Notes: generated by a model not told the origin, from the sequence alone. Counted from the first letter of the stretch, positions 1 through 8,841 are shown. The stretch: 64,000 nt of DNA from an uncultured Lachnospiraceae bacterium (GCA_947625775.1 CANQPM010000005.1:62001-126000), one strand, 5' to 3'. Numbers and translations: made by a program.

Positions 1-888
1 ATAGAGCGCTACGACCTTTACGAATACAAGAATAATATAGTTACGCTGCCGCAGACTCTGAAGGACGCTGACGGCGTGGTGCTTGCGACTACGGTGGAGT
101 GGTACGGGATAGGCGGCTATATGCAGCAGTTCCTCGACGCATGCTGGTTTTATGGCGACAAGGAAAAGATTTCGGGCATATATATGTGTCCGATAGTTAT
201 GTCAACTACATACGGAGAGCGCGACGCTATGATGAGCCTTACCGAGGCTTGGGAGATACTGGGCGGGCTGCCCTGCACGGGCATATGCGGCTATATTGCC
301 GATGTGTCCGAGCTTGAGGAAAATATCGGCTATACGCGCGTCATTGAAAAGCGCACGGAGGATTTGTACCGTTCTATCAACCAGAAGGCGGCGGTATTCC
401 CGTGCAGCAATCAGGCTGTAAAGCAGAAGGTTTCGTTTACCCCAGGGCTTAATCTCACTCCGCAGGAGGCGGCGCAGCTTTCAGAGCTGGCAAGCGATGA
501 TTTGTATGTGCAGAAGCAGAAGGAGGATATTCAAGAGCTTGCGAGCATGTTTAAGGATTTGCTCAATGAAAAAGAGCCTGACTATACCATGTTTCTGCAG
601 GACTTCAAGATGCATTTCCGCCCGCAGGCAGGCTTTGGCGCGGCGTATAAATTTGTCATTGCCGATTCCCCAAAGCCGCTTGTCATAAAGGTTGACCATA
701 CAGATATGGAGTGCTATTACGGCGATATTGAAAGCGCAGACGTGGAAATGCAGATTTCGCCCGATGTCCTTGAAGCGATTACCCAAGGGCGGACAACCTT
801 CCAGCGCGCGTTTATGTCGGGTGATATGAAAATGAAGGGCGATTTTAAGGTATTTAGGACACTTGATTTACTTTTTGCGTTTGTCTGA
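1..888 (+). CDS. Flavodoxin/NADPH-dependent FMN reductase-like protein with C-terminal SCP2 domain (5' truncated)
   Basis: The frame is open from base 1, so the start lies upstream; 295 residues are visible. The first part (ADGVVLATTVEWYGIGGYMQ, then a cysteine-bearing LGGLPCTGICGY stretch) resembles the flavin-binding half of multimeric flavodoxin or NADPH-dependent FMN reductase proteins, where a loop after the fourth strand cups the FMN. Roughly the last 110 residues (LLNEKEPDYTMFLQDFKMHF onward, ending in MSGDMKMKGDFKVFRTLDLL) have the pattern of an SCP2 sterol/lipid-carrier domain. Such fusions occur in anaerobic Firmicutes; the substrate is unknown. It is probably cytosolic. The flavodoxin call is moderate, the SCP2 call better. 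It is followed by about 110 bases before the HIT gene. Confidence 0.6.
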   Translation: MERYDLYEYKNNIVTLPQTLKDADGVVLATTVEWYGIGGYMQQFLDACWFYGDKEKISGIYMCPIVMSTTYGERDAMMSLTEAWEILGGLPCTGICGYIADVSELEENIGYTRVIEKRTEDLYRSINQKAAVFPCSNQAVKQKVSFTPGLNLTPQEAAQLSELASDDLYVQKQKEDIQELASMFKDLLNEKEPDYTMFLQDFKMHFRPQAGFGAAYKFVIADSPKPLVIKVDHTDMECYYGDIESADVEMQISPDVLEAITQGRTTFQRAFMSGDMKMKGDFKVFRTLDLLFAFV

Positions 889-999
889 TAAGTTGTCTGC
901 CGCTTTTGACAGATGAATTATGTTTGCGGCTTTATATATAATGTCTGGTAAAAATAAAATCTGCGCCGCGCGCGCCGAAGAAAAGAGGTAAGGAAAATT

Positions 1000-1413
1000 A
1001 TGAGAGATGAAAACTGTATTTTCTGTAAAATCGCAAATGGCGAGATACCGTCGAGGACAATCTATGAGGACAATGATTTTCGGGTAATTCTTGACTTAAA
1101 TCCCGCTACAAAAGGACATGCCTTGATACTTCCCAAAAATCACTACAAAAACCTGTACGAGCTTGACGACAGTGTCGCTTCCAAGGTAATGCCGCTTGCC
1201 AAAAAGATGGCTAATCATATGTGCGAGAGGCTTGGCTGCGACGGCTTCAATATTATTCAAAATAATAATGAAGTGGCGGGGCAGACGGTGTTTCATTTCC
1301 ACACGCATCTGATACCGCGGTATAATAACGATAACCAGACGCTTGTGATGAAACCGACAAAGATGACAGATGAGGAGCTTGACAAGGTAAGGGACATAAT
1401 TGTTAAAGGGTAA
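1000..1413 (+). CDS. HIT family protein (Hint-like nucleotide hydrolase/transferase)
   Basis: A complete 137-residue HIT protein. The N-terminal CIFCK pair of cysteines is typical of the zinc-binding Hint branch. The histidine triad reads HFHTH at residues 99-103 followed by LIPRY; the central histidine of the triad forms the nucleotidyl intermediate. Family members hydrolyse purine nucleoside phosphoramidates or dinucleoside polyphosphates in the cytosol. The start is supported by AGAGGTAAGGA about 8 bases upstream. It appears monocistronic and lies head-to-tail with a much more AT-rich gene. Family assignment is secure; the physiological substrate is not known from sequence. Confidence 0.93.
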   Translation: MRDENCIFCKIANGEIPSRTIYEDNDFRVILDLNPATKGHALILPKNHYKNLYELDDSVASKVMPLAKKMANHMCERLGCDGFNIIQNNNEVAGQTVFHFHTHLIPRYNNDNQTLVMKPTKMTDEELDKVRDIIVKG

Positions 1414-1470
1414 AATATTTTTAATAAAAACAACTTAGATAAAACAATTTAGTATTTTAGAGGTGATTAT

Positions 1471-2231
1471 ATGCTGATGGGAAAGTGTCGGAGTGTTATA
1501 AGGAATATAAGGGATAAAAATAATTTTAGGAAGGATTTGTTAAAGTTTAAGGAAAGTTCTATAGATGGGAAAATGCCAATAAAGGAGATAGTTCCTATTC
1601 TCACAGATAAATACAAAGCAGCAGGAACAATAGATGAGCATTATTTTTTACAGGATATATATGTGGCGAAAAAAGTTATTGAAGCGAATCCAGAAAAACA
1701 TTATGATATTGGTTCGCGAATAGATGGGTTTATTAGTCATTTATTATTATTTTTAAATAGAGTAATAATGATAGATATAAGACCGCTGCCGCAAAAAATA
1801 GAAGGTTTAGATTTTGTTCAGGGGGATGCAACAAATTTAACAAGCATAAGGGATAATTCTATTGAGTCGTTATCCAGTTTACATGCTGTTGAACATTTTG
1901 GCCTTGGCAGATATGGAGATGAAATTAATCCAGAAGCTTGCTTTTTGGCAATGAAATCGATGCAAAGGGTCATACGGGGGGGGGCATTCTGTATTTGAGT
2001 GTGCCTGTAGCGCCTGAAGATGCGGTATATTTTAATGCACATCGCGTTTTTAGCCCAAAAACAATTATTAATTCATTTAATGAAATGGAGCTTTTAGAAT
2101 TTTCATATATACATGATTATAAAATAACCACGTACAAAAATGAGGAAGCAAAAAAAATTATAAAACAAGGCAATTATACATTATCAGATTATGATTGTGG
2201 AATTTTTATTTTAAAAAAATTAAATGAATAG
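1471..2231 (+). pseudogene. DUF268 methyltransferase-like protein, frameshifted at a run of nine G
   Basis: The reading frame opens at an ATG behind GAGGTGATT, runs to a stop at 1996-1998, and continues in another frame to 2231. The junction is a run of nine G at 1976-1984. Upstream, DIGSRIDGF, MIDIRPLP, FVQGDATNL and LHAVEHFGLGRYGD match DUF268 proteins, which have a SAM-methyltransferase-like fold. Downstream, GILYLSVPVAPEDAVYFNAH continues the same family. One extra G would read R-G-G-G-I-L-Y-L and restore a product of about 253 residues. So it is either a decayed gene, a homopolymer sequencing error, or a phase-variable switch. The gene is clearly AT-richer than its neighbours, which suggests transfer. 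DUF268 proteins often sit in polysaccharide clusters, but no such cluster is seen here. Confidence 0.75.
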
Positions 2232-2245
2232 GATATATGAACAAA

Positions 2246-2274
2246 ATGGCAGGGCTTTATGCCCTGCCATTTGC
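2246..2274 (-). terminator. Terminator overlapping the 3' end of murG
   Basis: A 10-bp stem (ATGGCAGGGC / GCCCTGCCAT) with an ATAAA loop spans the murG stop codon. On the minus strand it is followed by TTTTGTT, so it can stop murG transcription. On the plus strand it lacks a T-run. Confidence 0.65.
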
Positions 2275-3330
2275 TGCGTCTTCTATAAGCTTTATGATAG
2301 TGTCTATCGAATTTCTCTGGCTGCTGTTCTGCATGGCGTCTATATACGACTGGCGCGTGAAGTAAAGCTCGTGCACCTTTTCCACCAAGGTTGCGCCCGT
2401 AAGGTATTCCTCGTCAGCCACCATTGAAAAGCCCTGCGATTCAAAGCTTTGCGCGTTTAAAATCTGGTCGCCGCGGCTTGCATGTGTGGGAAGCGGTATC
2501 AAAAGCGCGGGCTTTCTAAGCATCAGCAGTTCACAGATGGCGTTTGCGCCTGCGCGCGAAATCACAATATCCGCCATGGCAAACAAATGCTTTAAGTCGT
2601 CTTTTACATATTCAAACTGTTTGTAGCCTTCCTTATTTAAAAGCAGGTTGTCAATCTTTTCCTTGCCGCAGATGTGTACAATCTGATAGTCCGCAAGCAG
2701 CTGCGGCAGAGCCTCGCGCACAAGCGTGTTTATGCCTGCAGCCCCTAAGCTGCCGCCGATAACCATGATAATAGGCTTGCTGCTGTTGAAGCCGCACATT
2801 TCCATGCCGCGCTCGCGGTTTCCGCGCAGAAGCTCCTCGCGCACAGGAGAGCCCGTGAGAATTGCCTTGTCATGCGGTAAATCCTTTAAGGTTTCGGGGA
2901 AATTGCAGCATATTTTTGTGGCTACGGGTATGCACAGCTTGTTTGCAAGTCCTGGCGTCATGTCTGATTCATGTATGATGCAGGGGATTTTTAAAGCCGC
3001 CGCGGCGCGCACTACTGGCACGCTCACAAAGCCGCCTTTGCTGAAAACTACGTCGGGTTTTAGTGTTTTGAGCGTCTTTTTGGCTTCGGTAAAGCCTTTG
3101 ATGACGCGGAAAGGATCGCTGAAATTTTTGGGATCGAAATATCTTCTGAGCTTGCCCGTGGAAATGCCGTAATACGGGATATGGTAATCCTCGATTAATC
3201 TTTTTTCTATTCCTTCATATGAGCCGATATAATGTATATCATAGCCAAGTTCTCTAAGCTTGGGGAAAAGCGCGATATTGGGAGTGACGTGCCCTGCTGT
3301 CCCGCCCCCCGTAAAGACGATGCGTTTCAT
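2257..3330 (-). CDS. murG: UDP-GlcNAc: undecaprenyl-PP-MurNAc-pentapeptide GlcNAc transferase MurG
   Basis: MurG adds GlcNAc to lipid I to make lipid II at the inner face of the membrane, the last cytosolic step of peptidoglycan synthesis. The 357-residue protein has the usual length and landmarks: N-terminal GGGTAGHVTPN (lipid I side), SKGGFVSVPV, the HESDMTPGLAN segment, TGSPVREE, then the UDP-GlcNAc-binding half with GGSLGA and SRAGANAICELL. It is a GT28 (GT-B fold) enzyme. The start is supported by GGAGG 10 bases upstream. Here it is alone on the minus strand rather than inside a dcw cluster; the adjacent TSCPD gene on the same strand lies about 65 bases upstream and may be cotranscribed. 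Confidence 0.96.
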   Translation of the reverse strand: MKRIVFTGGGTAGHVTPNIALFPKLRELGYDIHYIGSYEGIEKRLIEDYHIPYYGISTGKLRRYFDPKNFSDPFRVIKGFTEAKKTLKTLKPDVVFSKGGFVSVPVVRAAAALKIPCIIHESDMTPGLANKLCIPVATKICCNFPETLKDLPHDKAILTGSPVREELLRGNRERGMEMCGFNSSKPIIMVIGGSLGAAGINTLVREALPQLLADYQIVHICGKEKIDNLLLNKEGYKQFEYVKDDLKHLFAMADIVISRAGANAICELLMLRKPALLIPLPTHASRGDQILNAQSFESQGFSMVADEEYLTGATLVEKVHELYFTRQSYIDAMQNSSQRNSIDTIIKLIEDAANGRA

Positions 3331-3396
3331 AGTTTAAAGCCTCCGCTTCTTTAAATCTATAATGTGTATTTTATTAATAATATATTCGCATATTTA

Positions 3397-3645
3397 TTAA
3401 TGTTCGCCTGACTTGTATGCTTCGAGCGCTTTTGCAAGCTGGTCGGGGCAGGAGGTGTTTTTGAAACCGCATTTGATGCCTTTCAGTTTATTTATTGCAT
3501 CGTCAATTTTCATGCCGCGCACAAGGCTTGAAATGCCCTGGAGGTTGCCGTTGCAGCCGTTTGTGAATGCGACTGAGCGTATTGTGTCGCCGTCTACTTC
3601 CAAATCAATCATTGTGGAACAGGTTCCGCTTGTTTTGTACTTCAT
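3397..3645 (-). CDS. TSCPD domain protein (TIGR03905-type)
   Basis: An 82-residue protein starting MKYKTSGTCS behind GAGAGGAG, which is preferred over a longer in-frame start that lacks a ribosome site. It carries the diagnostic C-terminal TSCPDQLAKAL motif and conserved GCNGNLQGIS and GIKCGFKNTSCPD cysteines. TSCPD domains occur alone, as here, or at the C-terminus of B12-dependent ribonucleotide reductases; the three cysteines suggest metal binding, but the role of the stand-alone protein is not established. It lies upstream of murG on the same strand. Confidence 0.85.
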   Translation of the reverse strand: MKYKTSGTCSTMIDLEVDGDTIRSVAFTNGCNGNLQGISSLVRGMKIDDAINKLKGIKCGFKNTSCPDQLAKALEAYKSGEH

Positions 3646-3827
3646 AATTATTCTCCTCTCGAAAAAATATATACTATAGAAAATTTTATCAGCCAATTTT
3701 GTACAAGTCAATAATTGAGAGGGAAAAAGTTTTGGGGTTTGTGGCATGCACTTTTGGTGGTTGCTGGGAGGGGAGTGCCAAAAGTTGGGGGAGGGATAGG
3801 TTTAAATTTGTGGCTTGTTTGGGCGGG

Positions 3828-4712
3828 TTAGTCCTGCTTGGCGGGGTTTACGTGTACCATTATATGTTTTACCTTGGAGAAGTTCTGTTCTATGGCGTCG
3901 TGTACGCATTCGGCGATTGAGTGGGCTTCGCGGAGGGTTTTGCTGCCGTCGGCGCTTATTTCTATGTCTACGTATATTTTGTTGCCGAATACGCGGGTGC
4001 GCAATAGGTCTATGTTTAATACGCCTGGCTGGGAGATGGCGCAGTTTCTAAGCTGTTTTTCGGTTTCCTCGTCGCAGGCTTTGTCAACCATTTTGTCTAC
4101 GGCATCCATGAAGATGTCGTATGAGGCTTTTTCGATAAATACGCATATCACAAGGCTTGCCAATGAGTCCATTATGGGAAAGCCTAGTCTTGAGCCCAGT
4201 ATGCCGATAAAAGCGCCGATTGACGAGAGTGCGTCGGAGCGGTGATGCCATGCGTCCGCCATAAGCGCGCCTGAGTCTATTTTCTTTGCGACAAGGCGGG
4301 TGTACTGGTACATGGCTTCCTTTACGAGTATTGAAATGACGGCGGCAATCAGAGCTAAGCGTTTGGGGATTTCGAGGATTTCGTAATTGCCTGAAAGTAT
4401 GTTTGAGAGGGAAGTCCAGCCGATACCTAAGCCTGTGGCGCACAGTATTGTGGCGAGGATAATCGCCGCCACACATTCTAGGCGCTCATGCCCATACGGG
4501 TGGTCTTTGTCGGAGGCTTTGCTTGAAAGCTTGACGCCGACAATCACGACAAAGGTGCTGAATACGTCTGAGGCGGAGTGAATGGCGTCGCTCACCATTG
4601 CGCCCGAATTGGCAAAAATTCCTGCAAACAGCTTAAAAATAGAAAGAATCGTGTTTGCGGCGATGCTTACAAATGATACTTTCATGGCGGATTTTTCGTA
4701 GTTATTTTCCAT
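3828..4712 (-). CDS. Cation diffusion facilitator (CDF) family metal exporter
   Basis: A 294-residue CDF antiporter with about six membrane segments and a C-terminal cytosolic metal-sensing domain. The start MENNYEKSAM is chosen because GCGAGGT lies about 7 bases upstream; an upstream in-frame start lacks a ribosome site. Metal-site motifs are visible: SDAIHSASDVF in helix 2 and ADAWHHRSDALS in helix 5, both of the HxxxD type, plus HPYGHERLE, typical of CDF proteins. The family exports Zn, Fe, Mn, Co or Ni in exchange for protons. The leader carries a NiCo riboswitch, which points to Co2+/Ni2+ (possibly Fe2+) as the physiological substrate. It is transcribed alone. Confidence 0.93.
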   Translation of the reverse strand: MENNYEKSAMKVSFVSIAANTILSIFKLFAGIFANSGAMVSDAIHSASDVFSTFVVIVGVKLSSKASDKDHPYGHERLECVAAIILATILCATGLGIGWTSLSNILSGNYEILEIPKRLALIAAVISILVKEAMYQYTRLVAKKIDSGALMADAWHHRSDALSSIGAFIGILGSRLGFPIMDSLASLVICVFIEKASYDIFMDAVDKMVDKACDEETEKQLRNCAISQPGVLNIDLLRTRVFGNKIYVDIEISADGSKTLREAHSIAECVHDAIEQNFSKVKHIMVHVNPAKQD

Positions 4713-4889
4713 GCTTTTACCTCGCTTTCTGTTGCCTCTGCAAGCTCTTTTGGCTAAAACGCAATGATAATGGTTTTTGCAATTGTATAACAATAAATGT
4801 TTGTAAAAGCTGTGCCATACGCGCATGCTTAAAACAAAAACCAAAAGATTATTGCGCTTGCGTTAATTTACGGGTGTTTGGGGAAATAA
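4713..4889 (-). other. Leader between riboswitch terminator and CDF start
   Basis: About 175 bases of untranslated leader between the terminator T-run and the exporter start. I see no second aptamer or open frame here. The sequences CGGGTGTTT (4871-4879) and AAACACCCG (4899-4907) could form a 9-bp stem that would compete with the terminator. Confidence 0.4.
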
Positions 4890-4942
4890 AGAAAAAAGAA
4901 ACACCCGCGTACCAGTATTAGCAATTACTGTCCCGCAGATGT
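4890..4942 (-). terminator. Expression-platform terminator of the NiCo riboswitch
   Basis: Arms 4926-4942 and 4901-4917 form a 17-position stem with two mismatches and several G-U pairs, with an 8-base loop, followed on the minus strand by TTCTTTTTTC. Its 5' arm is the same sequence that closes the 3' side of the riboswitch aptamer (CTGCGGGACAGTA), so the two folds exclude each other. Metal binding should therefore prevent termination and turn the exporter on. Confidence 0.8.
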
Positions 4943-5013
4943 TGAGGCTATCCGCTGCCGCGTATGCGACCCGACTCCAAGGCGCTATCCGCGCCACGGT
5001 CTGCTCAGATTGT
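4922..5013 (-). promoter_or_regulatory. NiCo (czcD) riboswitch upstream of the CDF exporter
   Basis: Read on the minus strand, the leader contains the conserved czcD/NiCo aptamer features in order: TCTGAGCAG, a GC-rich hairpin (GGCGC / GCGCC), the 18-base block CGGGTCGCATACGCGGCA that aligns base for base in length with the family form CGGG(N2)GC(N4)GCGGCA, and a closing CTGCGGGACAGT. The ends CAAT..CTG and CAG..ATTG can form P1. NiCo riboswitches bind Co2+/Ni2+ cooperatively at a four-way junction and typically control CDF exporters, as here. The call rests on alignment to remembered examples; a covariance-model search would settle it. Confidence 0.88.
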
Positions 5014-5151
5014 ACTGTAGCTTTATGCAGTGCAAAGAGTTTAATTTAATATAGCATATGTATATGCTGATTTCAAGCATAGTGGCGACTAATCTTTGTT
5101 AGGTGTGCAAACATGGCATTTTAATTTTAGTGGAAAAATTTGCATTCATAT

Positions 5152-5248
5152 GGGCTGTCGCAGTAAGAATTATGCATACAAGATATGGTATTGTGTCTAA
5201 AACAAACAATATTATATCTTGCCTTTATGTTCCTTAGTGCGACAGCCC
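5152..5248. repeat. Palindromic mini-element, copy A (MITE-like)
   Basis: A 97-bp near-palindrome. The ends GGGCTGTCGCA and TGCGACAGCCC are perfect 11-bp inverted repeats, extending to 16 bp with one mismatch, and the interior is also largely self-complementary around AAGATAT/ATATCTT. No protein frame is inside. A second element with the same right end (CCTTAGTGYGACAGCCC) lies at 24002-24096. It sits just before the McrBC operon. Confidence 0.7.
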
Positions 5249-5336
5249 TATGACAACTGATAAAGTCGGGGATAGCTGGTGTGCGGGTTCAAGATAGTTA
5301 TATATGCTGTAATTGTCAATGAATTTGTAAAGTTTC

Positions 5337-5388
5337 AGTGAATATTCACTCAATTTAGTTGACAAAAAAGTGAATATACGGATATAAT
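5337..5388 (+). promoter_or_regulatory. Promoter and candidate operator of the AlbA_2/McrBC operon
   Basis: TTGACA (5359-5364), an 18-base spacer and TATAAT (5383-5388) form a strong sigma-A-type promoter 28 bases before the first gene. A perfect 14-bp palindrome, AGTGAATATTCACT (5337-5350), lies directly upstream, and its half AGTGAATAT recurs inside the spacer (5369-5377). This arrangement suggests repression, possibly by the DNA-binding product of the first gene. Confidence 0.7.
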
Positions 5389-5415
5389 GTATTCATAAAT
5401 TCGGGGTGGTAATAT

Positions 5416-6726
5416 ATGAATTATGAATCGGAAAACACAGAGTTTAAACTGAAAATGTCGGATGACATTTACAAAGAAGTAATTGCGTTTGCCAATACAA
5501 ATGGCGGTACAGTCTATATTGGCGTAGATGACGACGGCAATATTGTCGGAATTGACAATATAGATGATACCTACACCCGCATTACAAATGGCATTCGTGA
5601 TGCAATTTGGCCTGATGCGACTATGTTTATTAAATATGCTTTGCAGGGCAATAGAGTTATCTGTATTGAGGTTGGCGAGGGAAGCGCTAAGCCCTATTAC
5701 TTAAAGTCAAAAGGGATTAAACCGTCTGGCGTATTTATCAGACAGGGCGCTTCCAGTGCACAGGCATCATTTGAACAAATAAGGCAGATGATAAAAAACA
5801 CAGATGGAGATGTGTTTGAAGCTATGCGTTCTATGGAGCAGGGACTTACATTTTCGTCGGCATCAAAGGCTTTTGCCAAATACAAGGTTGAATTTACGGA
5901 GGATAAATATGTTGCGCTAGGTTTATGCAGTATTTATGATGATTTGTACACAAATCTTGCATGGATTTTGTCCGACCAGTGCCAGCACACAACAAAGCTT
6001 GCCGTCTTTGCTGATGAAGAAAACACGGTATTTAAGGATAGCAGGGAGTTTGGGGGTTCGGTTTTTGAACAGCTTGAGAATGCGTATTCTTATCTGATGC
6101 TGTGCAACCGTACGGTATCTGTTTTCCAGGGGCTTGAGCGCATTGAAAAGCAGGATTATCCCGAAGCGGCATTGCGTGAGGCATTGCTCAATGCTATTGT
6201 ACACCGCGATTACAGCTTTAGTGGCAGCATTATTATCAACATTAATGACAGCTGTATCGAATTTATTTCTCTTGGGGGACTTTTGCCAGGACTTTCCAAG
6301 GAGGATATCCAGAGTGGGATTTCTCAGCCAAGAAACCGTAGCCTTGCGGAAATTTTTCATCGGATAAAGCTAATTGAATCATATGGTACGGGCATCCGCA
6401 GAATTTTTAACCTTTATCGGGAAAACAGTCGTCAGCCGAAAATTGAGGTCACTCCCAACACTTTTAAGCTAATTCTGCCCAATATGAACTTTGAGGCAGC
6501 TGCAGATAAAGAGGATTTTTCAAAGTCAAATCATATTTATGTCACACCGCAGATGAAGACAGTTCTTGATTATCTCTTGGAATATGGCGAAATTGGGGAA
6601 GAAGGGCTGCAGGAGCTTTTGAATGTGAAACGTACACGCGCATATCTTGTGGCGCGCCAAATGTGTGAGGCTGGCTTGATTGTTACGATAGGCCGTGGCG
6701 CAAGCAAGAAATATAAACTGAAATGA
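5416..6726 (+). CDS. AlbA_2 (Schlafen/AAA_4-type) DNA-binding protein, RecG-like family
   Basis: A 436-residue protein starting behind GGGGTGGT. The N-terminal NYESENTEFKLKMSDDIYKE and FANTNGGTVYIGVDDDG are the hallmark of the AlbA_2 (formerly AAA_4) domain, related to the Schlafen core. The middle part (EAALREALLNAIVHRDYSFS, then ESYGTGIRRIF) is the HATPase_c_4-like region often misnamed ATP-dependent helicase RecG. The last 70 residues form a winged helix. Such proteins are usually transcriptional regulators or accessory factors. It is the first gene of the operon with mcrB (24-base gap), behind a palindromic operator, so autoregulation of the restriction genes is plausible but inferred. 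Confidence 0.82.
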   Translation: MNYESENTEFKLKMSDDIYKEVIAFANTNGGTVYIGVDDDGNIVGIDNIDDTYTRITNGIRDAIWPDATMFIKYALQGNRVICIEVGEGSAKPYYLKSKGIKPSGVFIRQGASSAQASFEQIRQMIKNTDGDVFEAMRSMEQGLTFSSASKAFAKYKVEFTEDKYVALGLCSIYDDLYTNLAWILSDQCQHTTKLAVFADEENTVFKDSREFGGSVFEQLENAYSYLMLCNRTVSVFQGLERIEKQDYPEAALREALLNAIVHRDYSFSGSIIININDSCIEFISLGGLLPGLSKEDIQSGISQPRNRSLAEIFHRIKLIESYGTGIRRIFNLYRENSRQPKIEVTPNTFKLILPNMNFEAAADKEDFSKSNHIYVTPQMKTVLDYLLEYGEIGEEGLQELLNVKRTRAYLVARQMCEAGLIVTIGRGASKKYKLK

Positions 6727-6750
6727 TGGAAAGAATAACGGAGGTGCAGT

Positions 6751-8841
6751 ATGGCTATATCAAAAATCAAAAGAGAGGATATCATCAATGCCTTAAAGTA
6801 CATTGATGAAAACGGAGTACCCTTCCATAACCAAAGTATGAAGTATGAATTGGTGTCTGATGATGGAAAACGGTATCCTCCTAAGTATGTGATAGCAGTG
6901 GCAGACCATTTGGCAAATGGTACAGAAATTTCAACAGAAGGCTTTAATGCTTTAGAAGCAAAGAGTTATCTGGAAGGTCAGAATTTCACCATTGAAACAA
7001 AGCAGCAGGAGAAATTCAAGCTGGTTATTACTGCAAATAATGTTGAATCCACAGATGAGCGCTTCACTATGGATAATCTAGGTCTTGGCGACAATTATAA
7101 GCTATTAGAAGCCTATTTCAAAAAAGCGGATGGTACAGTTATCAAACGTGCCTACAGCAAGGGTGAACGGCGAAATTCCAATCAAACGCTGCCGCGTATC
7201 GCCTGCCAGATATTTGAGAAGCAGCTTGCCGCGCTGTCGGTTGAGGAAAAGGAGAGCTTTCCTATCTGTCAATATAACCCGAATGGCGATATGATTTGCG
7301 GGATTTATTCCAATGTGGATGAGTTTAAAAAGCATAGAAACACCATAGAGTATCTGACATATGGTTATGATAATGGCAGGCAGTTTGTAATTTACTCCTG
7401 GAACATCTTTTCAACAATTATTTTTGTGCAGGAATGCTTGAAACGGTTTGGCGAACCGGGAGATCAATTTATTCTTATATATCGTGAGAAGGATGAGAAA
7501 GAAACAAAAACCGCTGCTGCCGAGGCAGCTGTCCAGGAAGAGCTTGTCCAGCAGTTTAAAGGTTATCGAAATCCTTTCTCTGCCATGCTGATAGAATCGA
7601 AAAATTTGATTTTCCGTGGTGCGCCAGGTACGGGTAAATCATATCTGGCGAAGGAAATTGCCGCAGACATCATCAGCAACGGTTATTTTGATGACTACAC
7701 GCTTCTCTCTGACGAACAGAAAAAACAGGTGGAATTTGTGCAGTTCCATCCAAGCTACGATTATTCCGATTTTGTCGAAGGACTGAGGCCGCGAGTTAAT
7801 GATGACGGTACAATGGGCTTTGAGCTTCAGGACGGTATTTTCAAGAAATTTGTAGACCGTGCCCGAAAGAATTTTGAGGATTCCCAAAAAACTAAAGAGA
7901 CCATTGAAAAAGAAATGTCTGTCCAAGAATCCATAACTGAGTTCTTTTCAAACATAGAACTTGGCGTTGACATATTTAAAACCATAAATGGCAATGAGTT
8001 TACAGTCACAAGTGTAGACGACAGTCATGTTTACATATCTATCCCAAGGAATGTTTCTGTAAATACACTTACTTTAAATTTAGATGAAATCAAAAGAATG
8101 CTTGAATCAGGAAAAAAATTTGAAAAAGCAAGTGATATTACCTCTTTTGTTGGAATACAATATACGCAGCAAAGATTTTCTTATGACCTTGCAATCTATA
8201 AAGAGATTTTGAAACGAAAGAAAAAAATCTCAAAAACAAATGTCCGAGCTACGGAACTAAAAAAATATATTTTTATAATCGATGAAATCAACCGCGGCGA
8301 GATCTCAAAAATATTCGGAGAACTATTTTTCGCTATTGATCCAGGATATAGAGGCCGTGCTGGCGAAGTTTCGACACAGTATGCAAATATGCATTCTGAT
8401 CTGGACGAAAAATTTTATATTCCAGATAATGTCTACATCATCGGCACGATGAACGACATTGACCGCTCTGTGGATAGTTTTGATTTTGCCATGCGTAGGC
8501 GTTTCCGTTTTGTGGAGCTGAAGGCGGACGAGCGGCTGGAGATGCTTGCCTCCTTGGAGGAAGAGGAGTTAGAGGCAGAGGCTATCCGACGCATGGTGGC
8601 GCTAAATAAGGAAATTGCCAATGTTGAAGATTTGAACGAAAACTACCAAATCGGAGCAGCCTATTTCTTAAAACTGAAAACATTGACTTTTGACCAGCTT
8701 TGGACGGATTACCTTCAGCCACTGCTTCAAGAGTATGTGCAGGGAATGTATGATGAAGAAGGTATCATGAGCAGATTTGCAAAAGCATACGGTTATCAAA
8801 AACCAACAGAGGGTGACACGGATGAAGCTGCTCAAAATTAA
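6751..8841 (+). CDS. mcrB: McrB-type AAA+ GTPase subunit of a type IV restriction system
   Basis: A 696-residue motor subunit. McrB hexamers bind GTP and, with McrC, translocate and cleave modified DNA. Walker A GAPGTGKS lies near residue 290; Walker B/sensor region FIIDEINRGEISKIFGEL near residue 507 has the McrB-type DEIN followed by SKIFGEL; GTMNDIDRSVDSFDFAMRRR near 565 is the McrB MNxxDRS signature. The N-terminal 100 residues (KREDIINALKYIDENG, then RYPPKYVIAVA) resemble the ScoMcrA-like head domain; together with about 150 further residues they should read the modified base. An insertion of about 130 residues lies between Walker A and Walker B. Start behind ACGGAGGTG. It overlaps mcrC by 20 bases, indicating translational coupling. 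Confidence 0.92.
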   Translation: MAISKIKREDIINALKYIDENGVPFHNQSMKYELVSDDGKRYPPKYVIAVADHLANGTEISTEGFNALEAKSYLEGQNFTIETKQQEKFKLVITANNVESTDERFTMDNLGLGDNYKLLEAYFKKADGTVIKRAYSKGERRNSNQTLPRIACQIFEKQLAALSVEEKESFPICQYNPNGDMICGIYSNVDEFKKHRNTIEYLTYGYDNGRQFVIYSWNIFSTIIFVQECLKRFGEPGDQFILIYREKDEKETKTAAAEAAVQEELVQQFKGYRNPFSAMLIESKNLIFRGAPGTGKSYLAKEIAADIISNGYFDDYTLLSDEQKKQVEFVQFHPSYDYSDFVEGLRPRVNDDGTMGFELQDGIFKKFVDRARKNFEDSQKTKETIEKEMSVQESITEFFSNIELGVDIFKTINGNEFTVTSVDDSHVYISIPRNVSVNTLTLNLDEIKRMLESGKKFEKASDITSFVGIQYTQQRFSYDLAIYKEILKRKKKISKTNVRATELKKYIFIIDEINRGEISKIFGELFFAIDPGYRGRAGEVSTQYANMHSDLDEKFYIPDNVYIIGTMNDIDRSVDSFDFAMRRRFRFVELKADERLEMLASLEEEELEAEAIRRMVALNKEIANVEDLNENYQIGAAYFLKLKTLTFDQLWTDYLQPLLQEYVQGMYDEEGIMSRFAKAYGYQKPTEGDTDEAAQN

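Noticed and set aside
906-942. Promoter TTGACA...TATAAT before the HIT gene
   Set aside because: The spacer would be 25 bases, too long for a sigma-A promoter.
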